A program made the position numbers and the translations under genes. Of a DNA stretch of 38,483 bases, positions 1 through 9,759 are shown in pieces; position 1 is the first letter of the stretch, and every line of letters starts with the position of its first letter. Below the pieces are notes generated by a model. It was not told the origin of the DNA. It saw nothing but the letters and a program-made list of their open reading frames with translations, and did no database searches. Source of the stretch: Apostichopus parvimensis (lineage: Eukaryota; Echinodermata; Holothuroidea; Aspidochirotida; Stichopodidae); assembly GCA_000934455.1 (NCBI GenBank), contig KN894138.1, positions 1-38,483 of the forward strand, given 5' to 3'.

Positions 1-59
1 TAAACCTAACACAGTGAATAATACAGTTCTTCAGAGGGTATAGGTCTCAATATGGGCAT

Positions 60-685
60 TTATCTATTGCTGCTGCTACTACTGCTTCCATTATTCTTTG
101 TTCTACTTGTGATTTTTCTTACAACCTGGTGTACAGTACAGTATGTATCATCATTTTGAAGTACTGGTAGTAATTGATTTTTCATGTAGCTGCTGGAGGC
201 ACCATCTCCTTGCTGTTCTTCATGGCGGTTATATATGTCTTTCCGCAGCTTCACTCTTGGAATACGAAAATCCAATTTTCCTTTCCGCAGTCGGTGTTAA
301 TCTCATATCCGCTGGAGTTGCTCTAATATGGCGACAGAAGTTTCCATTTGTTAATGGCCTTGTGCTGTCATTTTCAGAGCTATGGATTCACCAGGTCCAT
401 TATTCACCACGAGGAATGTGATCTCGGAAACGACCATTTCGAGTAAGTTCTAGACTGCTTGGGGTTAGTGGTTTTAATGGCACCGTTCATGGCTTCAGCT
501 TTCTGTGTTGAAGTACCAAAACGAGTGTTCCAAACAGTTTTCCCGTATATGCGTGGCTCCAGAAATTTTTGTAATGTTCTTTTTTCTTCCCTCGAGTTTT
601 TGAAAACTTTAGGCAGAAATACATATGTAAGACCTAACATTACAATTCTTGCTGGATGCAACTGTAACATTGAGTAAACCAACAT
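60..685 (-). pseudogene. Transposon-derived ORF tail, copy 1 (family uncertain)
   Basis: The minus strand holds two open pieces (685-404 and 275-60) interrupted by a frameshift near 410. The protein carries a conserved block with RFGTSTQKAEAMNGA, then TTNPKQSRTYS, LGLNNGPGES and a basic RICDYHRLRKGKLDLR stretch, ending in a serine run. The second copy at 14730-15279 keeps the same block with different breaks, which shows the coding strand is minus. I recall similar basic segments in Mutator-like/YqaJ-associated transposon proteins of marine invertebrates, but no catalytic motif is visible, so the family is unproven. Both copies are broken and look non-functional. Confidence 0.45.
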
Positions 686-1002
686 ACAATGTCAGAATTT
701 GCTTCAACAACTTGCTCGCTGTTGCCTTCAAGTTCTTTTCTACTGGCAGTAATTTGTGCTTGTTCTCGGTGACTCTTCAGCGAGACGTTTGTGAAGATAT
801 TTCGCGAAAGGGTCTGGGTGTTGAAGTTCACCGTGGAACATTTGCTTCGAGAATACTGTATTGGTTTTGGCTCGGCATAGGGATCTGTTAACAGGTTTTC
901 AGTCTTCATGTCAGCTTCTTTAGCCATTACTTGCTTGAACCCACAGCACCGCCTACCATCAGAGTGAGTTGTTAAGTGGCTGACTGTTAGGGGATTCCTC
1001 AC
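640..1002 (-). pseudogene. Upstream portion of the same unidentified transposon ORF
   Basis: A 120-codon minus-strand open frame overlaps the end of the previous piece in another frame. The corresponding part of the second copy (about 15340-15600) is recognisable at DNA level but shortened and frame-broken. I recognise no domain. It is probably the N-terminal continuation of the ORF at 60-685, but it could be non-coding repeat that happens to be open. Confidence 0.25.
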
Positions 1003-1092
1003 CTTTCAAAAGCTTTTCAAAGCCTTTCATGTTTTAACCTGGACCTATAGTCGTTGTGCAACCATCATAATTTAGGGCACTGTTACTCTTAA

Positions 1093-1419
1093 CTAAGATT
1101 TGCCTGGATTTCCTTCTAGTACAGAGTTTAGTAGTGAGTTCATAATCAAAAATGAATATGTTCTTGTAGCATTATCCACAAGAATGCAGCAGTCTCTCCA
1201 ACAATGGCAACATCTCCCCACAATTCTAGCATATAACGTCTTTCCACCTATCTTGGCTTTCCATGAGACCTTCTTTTTGTTCACTTGGAGCAGCTCAGTT
1301 AACTGAGTAGTTCGTTCAGGGAACCTTTTCGTCATCAGTGTCAGCAGGATCACGTCCAGAAGGGATCACGTAGCTGGCTCGTACACCACAGTTTCGTCGA
1401 ATGGGTTGATCCCAGACAT
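1093..1419 (-). pseudogene. gag: Ty3/gypsy gag relic, copy 1
   Basis: On the minus strand an ATG at 1419-1417 opens a short N-terminus (MSGINPFDETV). After a break, the sequence resumes with TQLTELLQVNKKK and a damaged CCHC zinc knuckle near 1240-1200 that is readable only by changing frame. The same N-terminus occurs at 16029 and the same LTELLQ-NKK block at 15860 and 12740, so three copies agree on strand and order. The middle of Gag, visible in the copy at 12582-13300, is deleted here. Gag is the capsid/nucleocapsid protein of LTR retrotransposons. This copy cannot encode it. Confidence 0.6.
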
Positions 1420-1463
1420 CTCGACAGGTCCGCAGCACCAGACAGGCACTAGGATCCCACTAA

Positions 1464-1680
1464 CTGCCACCAATGTACGCTGCCAACTTCCAGGTGTTGG
1501 GAACTCACTGTCCCGGAACTAACCGAAGGGGCGTTGAAGGTAAGAGGGGCGATGGTGAAAACAAAACTCAAAACCGGAAAGCAAAAATCGGAAGGGTAAG
1601 GTATTTAATTAAGGATATAATTCTCATTTCGTTCTTTACGCTAGTTTATATACAGTACATAGATACATGTAACACATTGT
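1464..1680 (-). repeat. LTR-like segment upstream of gag copy 1
   Basis: Read on the minus strand, this segment ends in GCAGCGTACA and is followed by TTGGTGGCAG, which has the form of a primer-binding site (TGG start) just before gag. It contains a TATA-like TGTATATAAAC near 1655-1645. The opposite edge, possibly at the TGTGTTACATG near 1677, is less clear because similarity to copy 2 continues through it. Diverged relatives lie at 11846-11960, 16160-16280 and 17868-17970. An LTR of about 200 bp is the best reading, not proven. Confidence 0.35.
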
Positions 1681-1727
1681 TGTGATTGGATTAGATATCG
1701 TTCATGAATGTAGTAGCCCAACTATCA

Positions 1728-1825
1728 CGCAGCACAGGGGTCGGGCACTCCACAGGATTTGAATAATTCAACCTGGAGCAGCGAAGGTATCGGGCAATCC
1801 GCAGGTCTCAGGCAGCGCACGTGTT
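1728..1825 (+). repeat. Diverged 34-bp minisatellite units, copy 1
   Basis: Two to three degenerate units carry the words GGGTCGGGCA, CGGGCAATCCGCAGG and CAGGCAGCGCA. They are the same words that build the 13-unit array at 18120-18560. They sit between the LTR-like segment and the gypsy RT. The matching place in copy 2 (16330-16470) has about three units. Confidence 0.6.
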
Positions 1826-1830
1826 TGACC

Positions 1831-2478
1831 ATGATATTATCGAGCCTTCGATGAGCGCCTGTGCGTCACCAGTAGTACTGGTAAAGAAGAAAGACGGCTC
1901 CACTAGGTTCTGTGTCTATTACAGACAGCTAAATGACGTCATCGAGAAATATTCGTACCCAAATCCCCTTTTTTGTAACCCTACCCTCTCACCTGGATAG
2001 ATGACTGTCTTGACACTCTCTCCGGGGCAAAGTGGTTGTCGACGCTCGATCTTGCGAGAGGTTACTGGTAGGTTTGGGTTCAAGAACGCGACCGTCCAAA
2101 CTGCTTTCGTTTCCGGAAGTAGTCTCACCCAATTTAATGCACTCCCGTTAGGCTATGTAATTCTCCGGCAACGTTTGTAAGACTTATGGAGAGGGTGTTA
2201 AAGGCACTGCAGTGACAAAACGTGTTTGCTCAACCTTGATAATGTAATCGTATATTAAGACGCCGTTGAGAAAGCATTAGAGTGGCTAAATGACCTTTCG
2301 CCATAGGGTCTGTACTTTCACAGGTGACTGAGGCGTCCACCCAAGAAAATATAGTGGCTTATGTCAGTAACAATTGTGTAACACGCAAAGAGCTCCTGAC
2401 CCGTTGTTTCGATTAATCAGTTTCACCACTACGTCTATGGAGCCAAGTCCTAACCGATCATGGTGCCTTCAAAACATA
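1831..2478 (+). pseudogene. pol: gypsyA RT-RNase H relic, copy 1 (left part)
   Basis: The plus strand encodes the Ty3/gypsy reverse-transcriptase entry motif ([16 protein letters not shown] followed by a CV-YRQLNDV block near 1865-1940), then LSTLDLARGYW near 2035-2075. The catalytic box at 2232-2243 reads N-L-D-N in place of the family's Y-x-D-D. RNase H remnants follow: AYVSN joined to CVTRKELL (about 2355-2398) and FHHYVYGAK (about 2420-2445). Several frameshifts and deletions separate these. The pol frame is cut at 2478 by the MITE and resumes at 11318. Copy 2 at 16480-17775 confirms the assignment. Confidence 0.85.
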
Positions 2479-2734
2479 GTCCAGGTCAAAATTGTTAAAA
2501 ATTAAAAAGTGTTAAAGAGGAACATAATCTAAGCATCTTGATGTAATTTGCATTCATATCCTACGTACCGTTTTTGAGATATTGACAGTTGAAGTTGCCT
2601 CCTTTCGAACCAAAAGTGAACTTGGAGCAAACAAGTGTGATGTCATTGTTACACATTTATAAATAATGTTTTGATTCCCTTTAAACTTTACGTCTAAATT
2701 GAAACTCCCCAATTGGATGCATCCATAATGTGAA

Positions 2735-3139
2735 TGTAATTCCGTGGAAAGGCTGCTCGGTGGTGAAATTCCTTGGGGTGGTGTGATGGGAGCTCGGGTC
2801 TCTGCCGGTGACGACAAACAAGGAATAGACACGTTGGTTTCTGTTCTAGTCCGAGTATTAAATCTGCTAGCGTGATCTCTAACACCGTACTAGCGAGCTC
2901 TCATAGAGCTATTAAAGTTCAACTGCTGCAAGAGCAGACAAACATGTAGTTAAGGATAACTTGAAAATCTTGGATGTGTTGCATTAACAAGTGAAAGTAA
3001 AGTTGTATCTCAGAACAATAGATTTCAAGGCTACCCCACGCCCTGAGGGGTCTCCCAATCTGAACGGAAGGGTTTGACAAGTTCCGGTGGAGTTAAATTC
3101 TAAGGCAGGCCAGCTATCCCAAAATGGCATGGCTCTACA
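2735..3139 (-). repeat. gypsyB 3' LTR
   Basis: This 405-bp LTR matches 10772-11154. By hand alignment there are roughly 28 substitutions and about five indels, including 10-bp and 20-bp insertions here. The terminal dinucleotides are TG/CA. The last 140 bp (the U3 start on the element strand) differ at only about three positions. It adjoins the polypurine tract at 3140. Confidence 0.92.
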
Positions 3140-3153
3140 TTCTCCCCTGCTTA
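3140..3153 (-). other. gypsyB polypurine tract
   Basis: Immediately upstream of the 3' LTR on the element strand is the purine run AAGCAGGGGAGAA, the expected primer for plus-strand DNA synthesis. Its position directly against the LTR edge supports the boundary at 3139/3140. Confidence 0.75.
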
Positions 3154-3576
3154 AATTAGGTTTGTCCTCAAACCAGAGGCTATTACAAATAAAGAAAAGT
3201 GAACATAGCTACTAATGCTAATTGAAAAGAACATTCTTTTATCTACATGCAATAATATGAACTACAGAAAATAAACAAACTTCGACATTAAGAACACATG
3301 CAGTACAACCCTGTATGCTACCATACGAACGTAGTGCACCAACACAAACTAGACTGTTTCCTGTTACACCATCTGCATAAGTCATGAGAAAGTGTAACTA
3401 ACTACTAAATTTCGAGCATTTGCATTGAAAATGAATACGTTTAAGTAAAAGAGGAAAATGCATATTAAAATTCCATCTATTAAAAAAATAGCGTGACAAA
3501 AATCTGCAAAACCACTCTGCATGACAATGAAATTAAGACATCCGAAAAAACAATTTTTGGCTCATAAAAACAATGT
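3154..3576 (-). other. gypsyB 3' untranslated region
   Basis: This AT-rich stretch between the pol stop codon (3579-3577) and the polypurine tract holds no convincing open frame on either strand. It is simply the 3' non-coding part of gypsyB. Confidence 0.6.
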
Positions 3577-4825
3577 CTAGTTCAGAAGCTGAAGTTTATT
3601 AGAAACGAAAATGAGCTGGTCTAGCAAAACCCTATTTTGCTCCTTCAACTGTTCTTTTGTGCTTTCAGCAGTAAGTGAGTTCTGAACAGTAGACCTCAGC
3701 TCATGAAAAACATTATGGTGAGTACCCTTTGTCACTTTAGTACTACGCCTTAATCTAATCTCTGATTGTGACTCAGCAGACGAATCACTGTCTGTCTCTA
3801 AAATATCCTCGACGTCTGTACTCGGAAGTAAAATAGGTCGGTCGTCATCACTGGAGCTCGAACTAGAGGAATTTGAATCGGAACTCCAACCTCGTTGCGA
3901 ACGTCTTGTTGGAGTAGGTGGTTTATGGCGCCTTGGTCTATGAGGTTAGGCCAAACTGGGTACAGGACAAGGTCGAAGTTCACGTCTATGTACAGATTTC
4001 TTTGAGCCAGTGCCATCAGCTGCTTGGATCACATATACTGCTTCATCTTTAGGGCGTGCTAAGACTTGTGTATCACTTTTCTTCCCATTCGTCAACAATC
4101 TTGTGTCGTCCTGGTGGGTGATTCCTCAGATACACTCTTGTACCTAACTCTAGCGGCATTTCTTTTGTTTTTCGGTCAAATTGTGCATTTCTTACTCCGG
4201 CTCGTTGATGCAGTGTCTCCCCTGCTTTATTAAATGCTACGTTCAGAGCTTCAGTGTGGGAGGCCAGCCTAGCACCAACATCTGCATCTTGGTTATGATT
4301 TCCATCTTGAGCACCGAGCAGGAAGTCTATAGGTAGTATAGGCTCAGGGCCAAACATCAGATAAAATGGTGAAAATCCAGTTGATACATGTTGGGTTGCA
4401 TTATATGCACACAATAGTTCAGGAAGGTGTTCTGACCATCTTCGTTTTTGTCGTGGAGGCAAGGTTTTCAACAAGGTATGAAGTGTTCTATTAAACCGCT
4501 CAGCCGGTCCGTTACCTTCAAGATGATAAGGAGTTGTCTTCGATTTAATAATACCGTATAGGTCACAAATGGAGTGGATAAGGTTGGACTCAAAGTTCCG
4601 CCCCTGGTCAGAATGTAGCCGCTGGAGGATACCAAAACGGGAGAACCATTCTCGCTTTAGGGTTTTTGCCGTCGTCTCTGCTGTTTGGTCTTTACTAGCT
4701 GCAGCAATGGTATATTTTGAGAAGACTAAGACATTCTCTCTGTGTTGTACATGAGGTTCCAGTAGAGTGAAATCGACTGCAAGTATCTCATTTGGTCTGG
4801 TTGCAAGCATCGGTTTGAGTGCTTT
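3577..4825 (-). pseudogene. pol: gypsyB integrase and C-terminal tail (broken)
   Basis: Integrase inserts retroelement cDNA into chromosomes. The open piece 4810-4073 holds the catalytic core: Asp13 (AVDFT), Asp68 (LHSDQG) and Glu104 (GPAERFNR), counted from the first Met, so the D,D(35)E triad is intact. A frameshift near 4072 moves the C-terminal part to another frame (LARPKDEAVYVIQAADGTG, then a VHRRELRPCP block). A TAA at 3948-3946 follows, and the same frame then runs to a stop at 3577 through an RPRRHK basic patch, a serine-aspartate-rich acidic run and a probable coiled coil. The integrase N-terminal zinc domain is missing because the LINE adjoins at about 4826. Confidence 0.9.
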
Positions 4826-5312
4826 TTACTTGACCCGCCCTGTGAGGTCCAAAACGTCACGGCCAAACGGCACTACCGAACTATCCCATTCTGACAAACG
4901 AAACTCAAGATAAGCGAGCCAAGAAAGTAAATACGCCCACCGACCTGCAGAGACAAACCCCAACCACCCACTCAAACATTAAAAAAACACAAAAGGACGA
5001 CCAGCACGCCGCGAAACACCCCTCCTCAGCACACCACCGTCCAAAAATGGCAGCCCCTGTAAACGGCGGAAATCAACCTGAAGGCGAATGTCACACTTCA
5101 CCGCCTCAAGGAATGCCTGCCAACTGGCAAATCCCCCTAAAAACCACATCACATCTATTCCTCCAAACAAGTTTTTTCACAACAGAACAAACACAAATAA
5201 TACAGTGCAACACAGCAACAGAAGAAACTGGAGGATCTATCCCATATAAAACAAAACCCTGTCCTACCGACCAGGAAAGGTCTCCCGTTAAACGGTCGGT
5301 CTAGGTCTGAAA

Positions 5313-6186
5313 CTACTCCCACAAGCTTAAAACAAAGAAACAATGCCAAAAAACATGAGCAGTACTCTCTAAGCTGTCACAGCCAGTCCTTGGGCACAGT
5401 CCATCACCCAATCGCCAATGATACCTTTTTAGATTGGTCACAAAGGCACCGTGTGCAATTCTCCCGGCATGATCACGGAGCCTGCAACCATTCAGCCTTG
5501 AATGCACCGAACGCCATACTTCGGCAGAATGGCTTCCCTGTAAAAAAAATTGCATTCAAGGCCCTATCCCGCAAGGAACTGTGAACGAGGGCCGGCCGTG
5601 ACAGGTCAACAGGGTGCAACTCAATTAGAACGGAGCAAATGACACGCACCACCCTGCTTGGAGTACTACTATGGGGTTCTCTGTTGCTAAACAGCGACGG
5701 GACCCATCGACGCAAGTGCAACCCACCCCAAAAATGTACAAAATATGAACAAGGCAACCCTGGGTCAGTTACCGCTACAAACAATTGCTTAAATAACAAA
5801 AATGTCAAAATTCTTCCCAGGGGAACCACCTTTAACCCCGACTTCTCCAGTTTTTGGTACATTACCGCCCTTTTGAAAAGCTCTGTACTACCCGACCAAA
5901 TGAATGAAAACATCGATATCTCCAACCGCACCAGGACGCGAAGTTGGGAACACCGCGCCTGGGTACCACAAGATGGGTGAAACTAAACGATTGATTACAA
6001 TGACTTTCCCCAGGATCGAAAGCCAGCGGGTGCCAAAGGTTTTGAGCCTGCTCTCAAATACCTCAGCCCTCTCGTTCCAGTTGACATCACAAGGTGCATC
6101 GTAGCCGAACCATACACCATTAATTTTGATATTCTGATCCTACCACGCTCTACTGAATGGTAAGTCTCTGCATCTCCAGCTACCAA
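5313..6186 (-). pseudogene. Non-LTR ORF2 C-terminal region with zinc-finger motif
   Basis: Minus-strand pieces 6186-5995, 5931-5473 and 5555-5313 are frameshifted continuations of the RT at 6140-6790. The first carries the post-RT thumb-like segment (ILGKV, then VNRLVSPI-type residues by frame change). The last has CPRTGCDSLESTAHVFWHC, the Cys-Cys-His-Cys pattern of the zf-RVT finger common after LINE reverse transcriptases. At least three frameshifts make this non-coding today. The downstream region to 4826 has only short open frames and is best read as 3' UTR. Confidence 0.75.
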
Positions 6187-6790
6187 GGAGAAGGCCCCTT
6201 GTCCTGGTCGGATTCAACTTCGCCCCGGTAGCTCTTTCAAAGATAGATAAATCTTGCGAGAGGACACGAAAGGAGCCCAGACCCGAAACAACACACGTGA
6301 CGTCATCTGCATATTGAACGCATTTCACTCCGGCACCGCCTGGCACAACGAATGGAACAAGTCTCGAGTCCCTTTCCAAAAGACGGGAGAGGGACTCAAA
6401 CAAAACACAAAATAATGGAGACAGAAGGCACCCCTGGCGCAACCCCCTCTCTACGTTAAAAACCTCTGAACAACACCCATTTACGATCACAGAACTGAAA
6501 CTTTCCTGATACAAAACAGAAATCCATTTACGAAAATTTGGGTGCAACTGAAACGTCTCCAATAAAATCATTAAAAAACAGCGATCCACCATGTCAAAGG
6601 CCTTCTGCTGTTCAGAGAGACCAATGCACATGGCAGATCACGCTCAATAACAAAGTCGGTCAAGTCGCGCATCAACCACAAGTTCTGCTGGATGCAATGG
6701 CCCTTCACTGCACAAGTCTGAAGATCACCCACAAGATGCGGCATAACCAGTGCAAGGCGGTTGCACAAGCCTTAGCCAGCAACTTCCAAG
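6140..6790 (-). pseudogene. Non-LTR reverse transcriptase fragment (ORF2)
   Basis: The frame 6768-6571 gives LQTCAVKGHCIQQNLWLMRD, a classic LINE RT domain. After a one-step frame change near 6620, 6631-6140 gives QQKAFDMVDRCF, GLRQGCLLSPLF and the catalytic box VQYADDVTCVV. The YADD aspartates are intact. The endonuclease domain and the RT fingers that should precede position 6790 are absent: ORF1 sequence is almost directly joined here, so an internal deletion removed roughly the first half of ORF2. The strand and gene order agree with the flanking pieces. Confidence 0.88.
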
Positions 6791-6833
6791 TGGTCCCCAC
6801 ACTTGCTGTCAGACAGAGCCTCCGGAGACTCGA

Positions 6834-7751
6834 TCACCGAGACTCCGGAGTCGCCGTCAGACAGAGCCTCCGGATCCGGCGATACCGGCGCCGGACTGGG
6901 ACGGAACTGGACGAGGTTGTGGGGTAAGGTGGTGGAGACCCTATGTCCGCCTTAAGACCCTGGGAAGGAGGTGTCGACACGGGGATGGGGTCCGCACCAA
7001 CAGGGGAGGATGGAGTCTCACCAGCCTTTCTCTCCTCATGCGAGGCTTCCTCCGAGGCAGTAGGTGTGTCGGAACTCGACGCCTTTGCTGGACCCCCACC
7101 CTTGTCAAAGCGACATAAGATGAGAGACAAGCGCGAAACACATGTCCCTCCTTCCCACATAAGGAGCACACAACCTGGTTTGGGTCTGCGTTGTCGTGCC
7201 CAAGCCGAAGGCAGCGCCCACACTTATTTCGGCAGCCCTTCGCCTCGTGTCCGGTCTCCCCATACCTGAAGCAGGTACGAGGCTGACCGGTATATCGCAC
7301 GTGGGCTTGATGTCCAGCAATGAACACGAAGGAGGGAATGTCCTGCTTTAGGACGATCCGTAACTTTCGGTGCCCATTCAATACCCCAGGAGCATGTTCG
7401 TATGAGCACATTTTGGCGGCCTTGACAGCCCCAACCGACTTAAAACAGTAGCGACGAGTTCATGCCGCACCTCTAATCCTACGTGGATGAGAGTTACCCA
7501 TACCGATCGCTCGTATGGAGTAACTGCCAACACTTCTACTTTACTCAGTAACGTGACACCCTTTTGCCGGGCCACGTCACTGGTGAAACGTAAATCGTAC
7601 TTATTACGACCCTGGAGAGCTTGCAAGGCATCAACCTCTCCAGGAACTTCAACACCCTTACTTTTTAACACACTAAATACTTGCACCGGTGGAACCGCTT
7701 GTTCACCGTGAAGGACAACTTAACGATACGGCTATCACGGCGCGACGCCAT
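6834..7751 (-). pseudogene. Non-LTR ORF1 (nucleic-acid-binding, zinc knuckles)
   Basis: A start at 7751 (MASRRDSR) leads by a one-base frame change near 7700 into VPPVQVFSVLKSKG, an RRM-like N-terminal region (7686-7378). A second frame change near 7400 reaches three zinc-knuckle sites: the first lacks its second Cys (CFRY), the second (CGRCLRLGH) lacks its last Cys, and the third (CSLCGKEGHVFRAC) is complete. A proline/serine/acidic tail follows. LINE ORF1 proteins coat the RNA. The pattern is clear but the reading frame is broken at least twice. Confidence 0.82.
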
Positions 7752-8013
7752 GATACCACAAGGTGGCTAGGCCACGGTGGAGCAACCGCAAAACAAAACT
7801 AATGACAGGCCTGTAAAAGTAAGAACGAAATGTTTTCTATAAAAAGTCAACGCTGTAGCATGCACGCACACACTACTACACAAGCTACCACACCCGCCTA
7901 GCGGGAAGTAACGTACGGTACAGTAACAAGAATATAATAACGTACGCTGAAAGCTGCAGTATATGGAGAGCGAGACAGAAACACGTCCGCACTAGCCCTA
8001 GTAGCTCCAACTT
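7752..8013 (-). other. 5' UTR of the non-LTR element
   Basis: No open frame or RNA gene is recognisable. The sequence lies between the ORF1 start and the resumption of gypsyB RNase H (VAETSRGIPYTRRN ending near 8016), so it is assigned by position to the LINE leader. Confidence 0.5.
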
Positions 8014-9058
8014 CATGCTAGTTCCTTCTTGTGTATGGTATACCTCTAGATGTTTCGGCTACCAGAGTGTGTAACGGCCCAGCAATCTTCGAAAAACCAG
8101 GAACAAAGCGTCTGTAGAATGAAGCAAACCCAAGAAACGATCTGAGTTCTTTCAAATTACAGGGTGTTTGCCAAATCTTCACGGCTTCTACTTTGTCAGG
8201 TTCAGGTTTCACACCATCTCTTGTAACCCTGTGCTTCACTTCTGACCTGAACAATTCAAATTTGCCAGGTTTGATCTTCAGCCCATGTTGACTCAGTTTG
8301 TCAAAGACAATGTTTAAACGTTCTAAGTGTCCTGGAAAATACCAGAATGTCTTCCAAGTAGACAAACAATGAGTAGAAGAACTCACTTCCAAGGCAAGCC
8401 TGCATTACACGTTGAAATGTGTCTGGAGCATTACATATTCCGAATGTCATTCTAACATACTCGTAAAGGTCAAATGTGGTTATGAAAACCGTTTCATGAG
8501 CGTCTTCCTCAGCCATAGCCACCTGATGATATCCGGACAAAAGATCTATTGTGGAGAACCATCTCACATTATTCAAGGCATCCAAGGATTCATCTATCCT
8601 AGGGAGAGTATAGGCGTCTTTCCTCGTCTTTGTAATGAGCTTCCGTTTATTCACACATATCCTTAGACTACCATCTGCCTTTCTTACAAGCACAATGGGT
8701 AAAGCATAGGGACTCGTACTTTCCCTAATTACGGACATGTTCTTTTACTTCGTCGAACTGGGATGGTGAAATACGTCTGAAAGGTCTGTTTTACAGGATC
8801 GTCGTTGATTGTCGGGATTGTGTGGGTTACGGTTGTGGTATGTCCCATATCATCTTCCGATGAGGCAAATACGTCATCATTTCTAGCTAACAGTGTCCTG
8901 GCCTGTAAGAGTTGAGCATCTGTCAGCCCTTCACCAACCAACTTCGGGATCTGCAATAGTATGGTTTCCCATGCTTGATCTACAACTACCTTAATTACTT
9001 CGGCATTCACATGTGTGAACGTAATTGTGCTGTCATCTATTAGAGTGACGTCCTGCAT
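8014..9058 (-). pseudogene. pol: gypsyB reverse transcriptase and start of RNase H
   Basis: The protease-RT linker is open from 9058 to 8729. RT follows (8738-8301) with ALPIVLVRKADGSLRICV, WFSTIDLLSGYHQVA, FGICNAPDTFQRVM and the catalytic box VYLEDILVFS. The first aspartate of the family's Y-x-D-D is glutamate here (codon 8354-8352), which should kill polymerase activity. A frameshift near 8340 leads to the connection region (8340-8018) with HLERLNIVFDKL and LRSFLGFASFYRRF, then the beginning of RNase H, which stops at the LINE junction. Confidence 0.92.
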
Positions 9059-9106
9059 CTTGCCATATGTGTTCGTGGGTTCAACCAGATCTCCTCTTCT
9101 GTTTGA

Positions 9107-9670
9107 TTAACCACCTGAATCTTGTGCAAAGGTAAGTGTTGCACCCACCAAAAGACCACGTGGCAACTGACTGATCGGTTCAAGGATGACCTCCTTTCCT
9201 GGTGGACACACAGGAACAGTAACATTTAACACCCTTACTGATATTGCAGGAACTCTGACCTTTTTCTTGCCAGCCACTCGAACCAGTCCGTCGATAATCG
9301 TTCTGTCAGCAGTCTTCTTGTATGGCACCTTCAGTTTTCCCACAATCATTTAAGGTGGCAGTTCCTGAATGTCATTTATGCCAAGTAGTACAGGTACATC
9401 TTTACAAACTCTAACTACCAGGATACCACGAGAATGAACAACAATGTCTTCTACCTGGACATCTGCAACAAAGTAGCCGATGTACGGTAGCTCTCCTCCA
9501 TTGGCTGCTCTGATGGTTAGCCAACCTAATTTACTGAGAGGAATTCCAGAAAACATCTTTTTGAAGAAATCTTCAGTAATGGTAGCCACCGCTGATCATG
9601 TGTCTACTGTTGCCACAACCGGAATACCACCCAAACTTACAGTAGCAGTTGGACTCTTACCCACCAGCAC
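9107..9670 (-). pseudogene. pol: gypsyB protease
   Basis: This is a retropepsin-type aspartic protease. On the minus strand GGIPVVATVDT is followed by TGA at 9598-9596, so the catalytic D-T-G triplet is destroyed by a nonsense codon at its glycine. Beyond it, VATITEDFF, LTIRAANG and VLLGINDIQELPP (9589-9350) match the retropepsin body. A second open piece (9349-9107) continues as the protease-RT spacer. Protease would process the Gag-Pol polyprotein. This copy cannot. Confidence 0.82.
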
Positions 9671-9759
9671 TGCACTGTCTGTTGAGCCATTCTCTCTTTT
9701 CTTACCACTCAGCACCAGACTCTCGAACATGGGGGTGTCTAGTTTTCCTGACTCTCCTT

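Larger units (their letters stand above)
1..2478. repeat. Left copy of a duplicated composite transposon block
   Basis: This block is colinear with 14671-16930. The shared order is an unidentified transposon ORF tail (minus), a gag relic (minus), an LTR-like segment, minisatellite-like units, then gypsy RT (plus). The offset is about 14,669 at the left end and about 14,644 in the RT, so only small indels separate the copies. Visible divergence is well above haplotype level. Copy 1 stops being colinear where the TA-flanked MITE enters at 2477. The left edge lies outside the window. Confidence 0.8.
4826..8013 (-). mobile_element. Non-LTR retrotransposon inserted in gypsyB
   Basis: gypsyB coding sequence lies on both sides (integrase below 4826, RNase H start above 8013). 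Between them, on the minus strand, lie a 5' UTR (8013-7752), a zinc-knuckle ORF1 (from 7751), an endonuclease-less RT (about 6790-6140) and a C-terminal zinc-finger tail (to about 5313), then a 3' UTR. No clear target-site duplication is visible. About 250 gypsyB codons (most of RNase H and the integrase N-terminus) are missing at the site, so insertion went with, or was followed by, deletion. Exact edges are uncertain by about 15 bp. Confidence 0.85.

Noticed and set aside
4826-8013. Target-site duplication for the inner LINE
   Set aside because: Compared flanks (GCACTCAAACC versus GCATGAAGTTGG) share only a few bases. With gypsyB sequence missing at the site, a duplication cannot be claimed.
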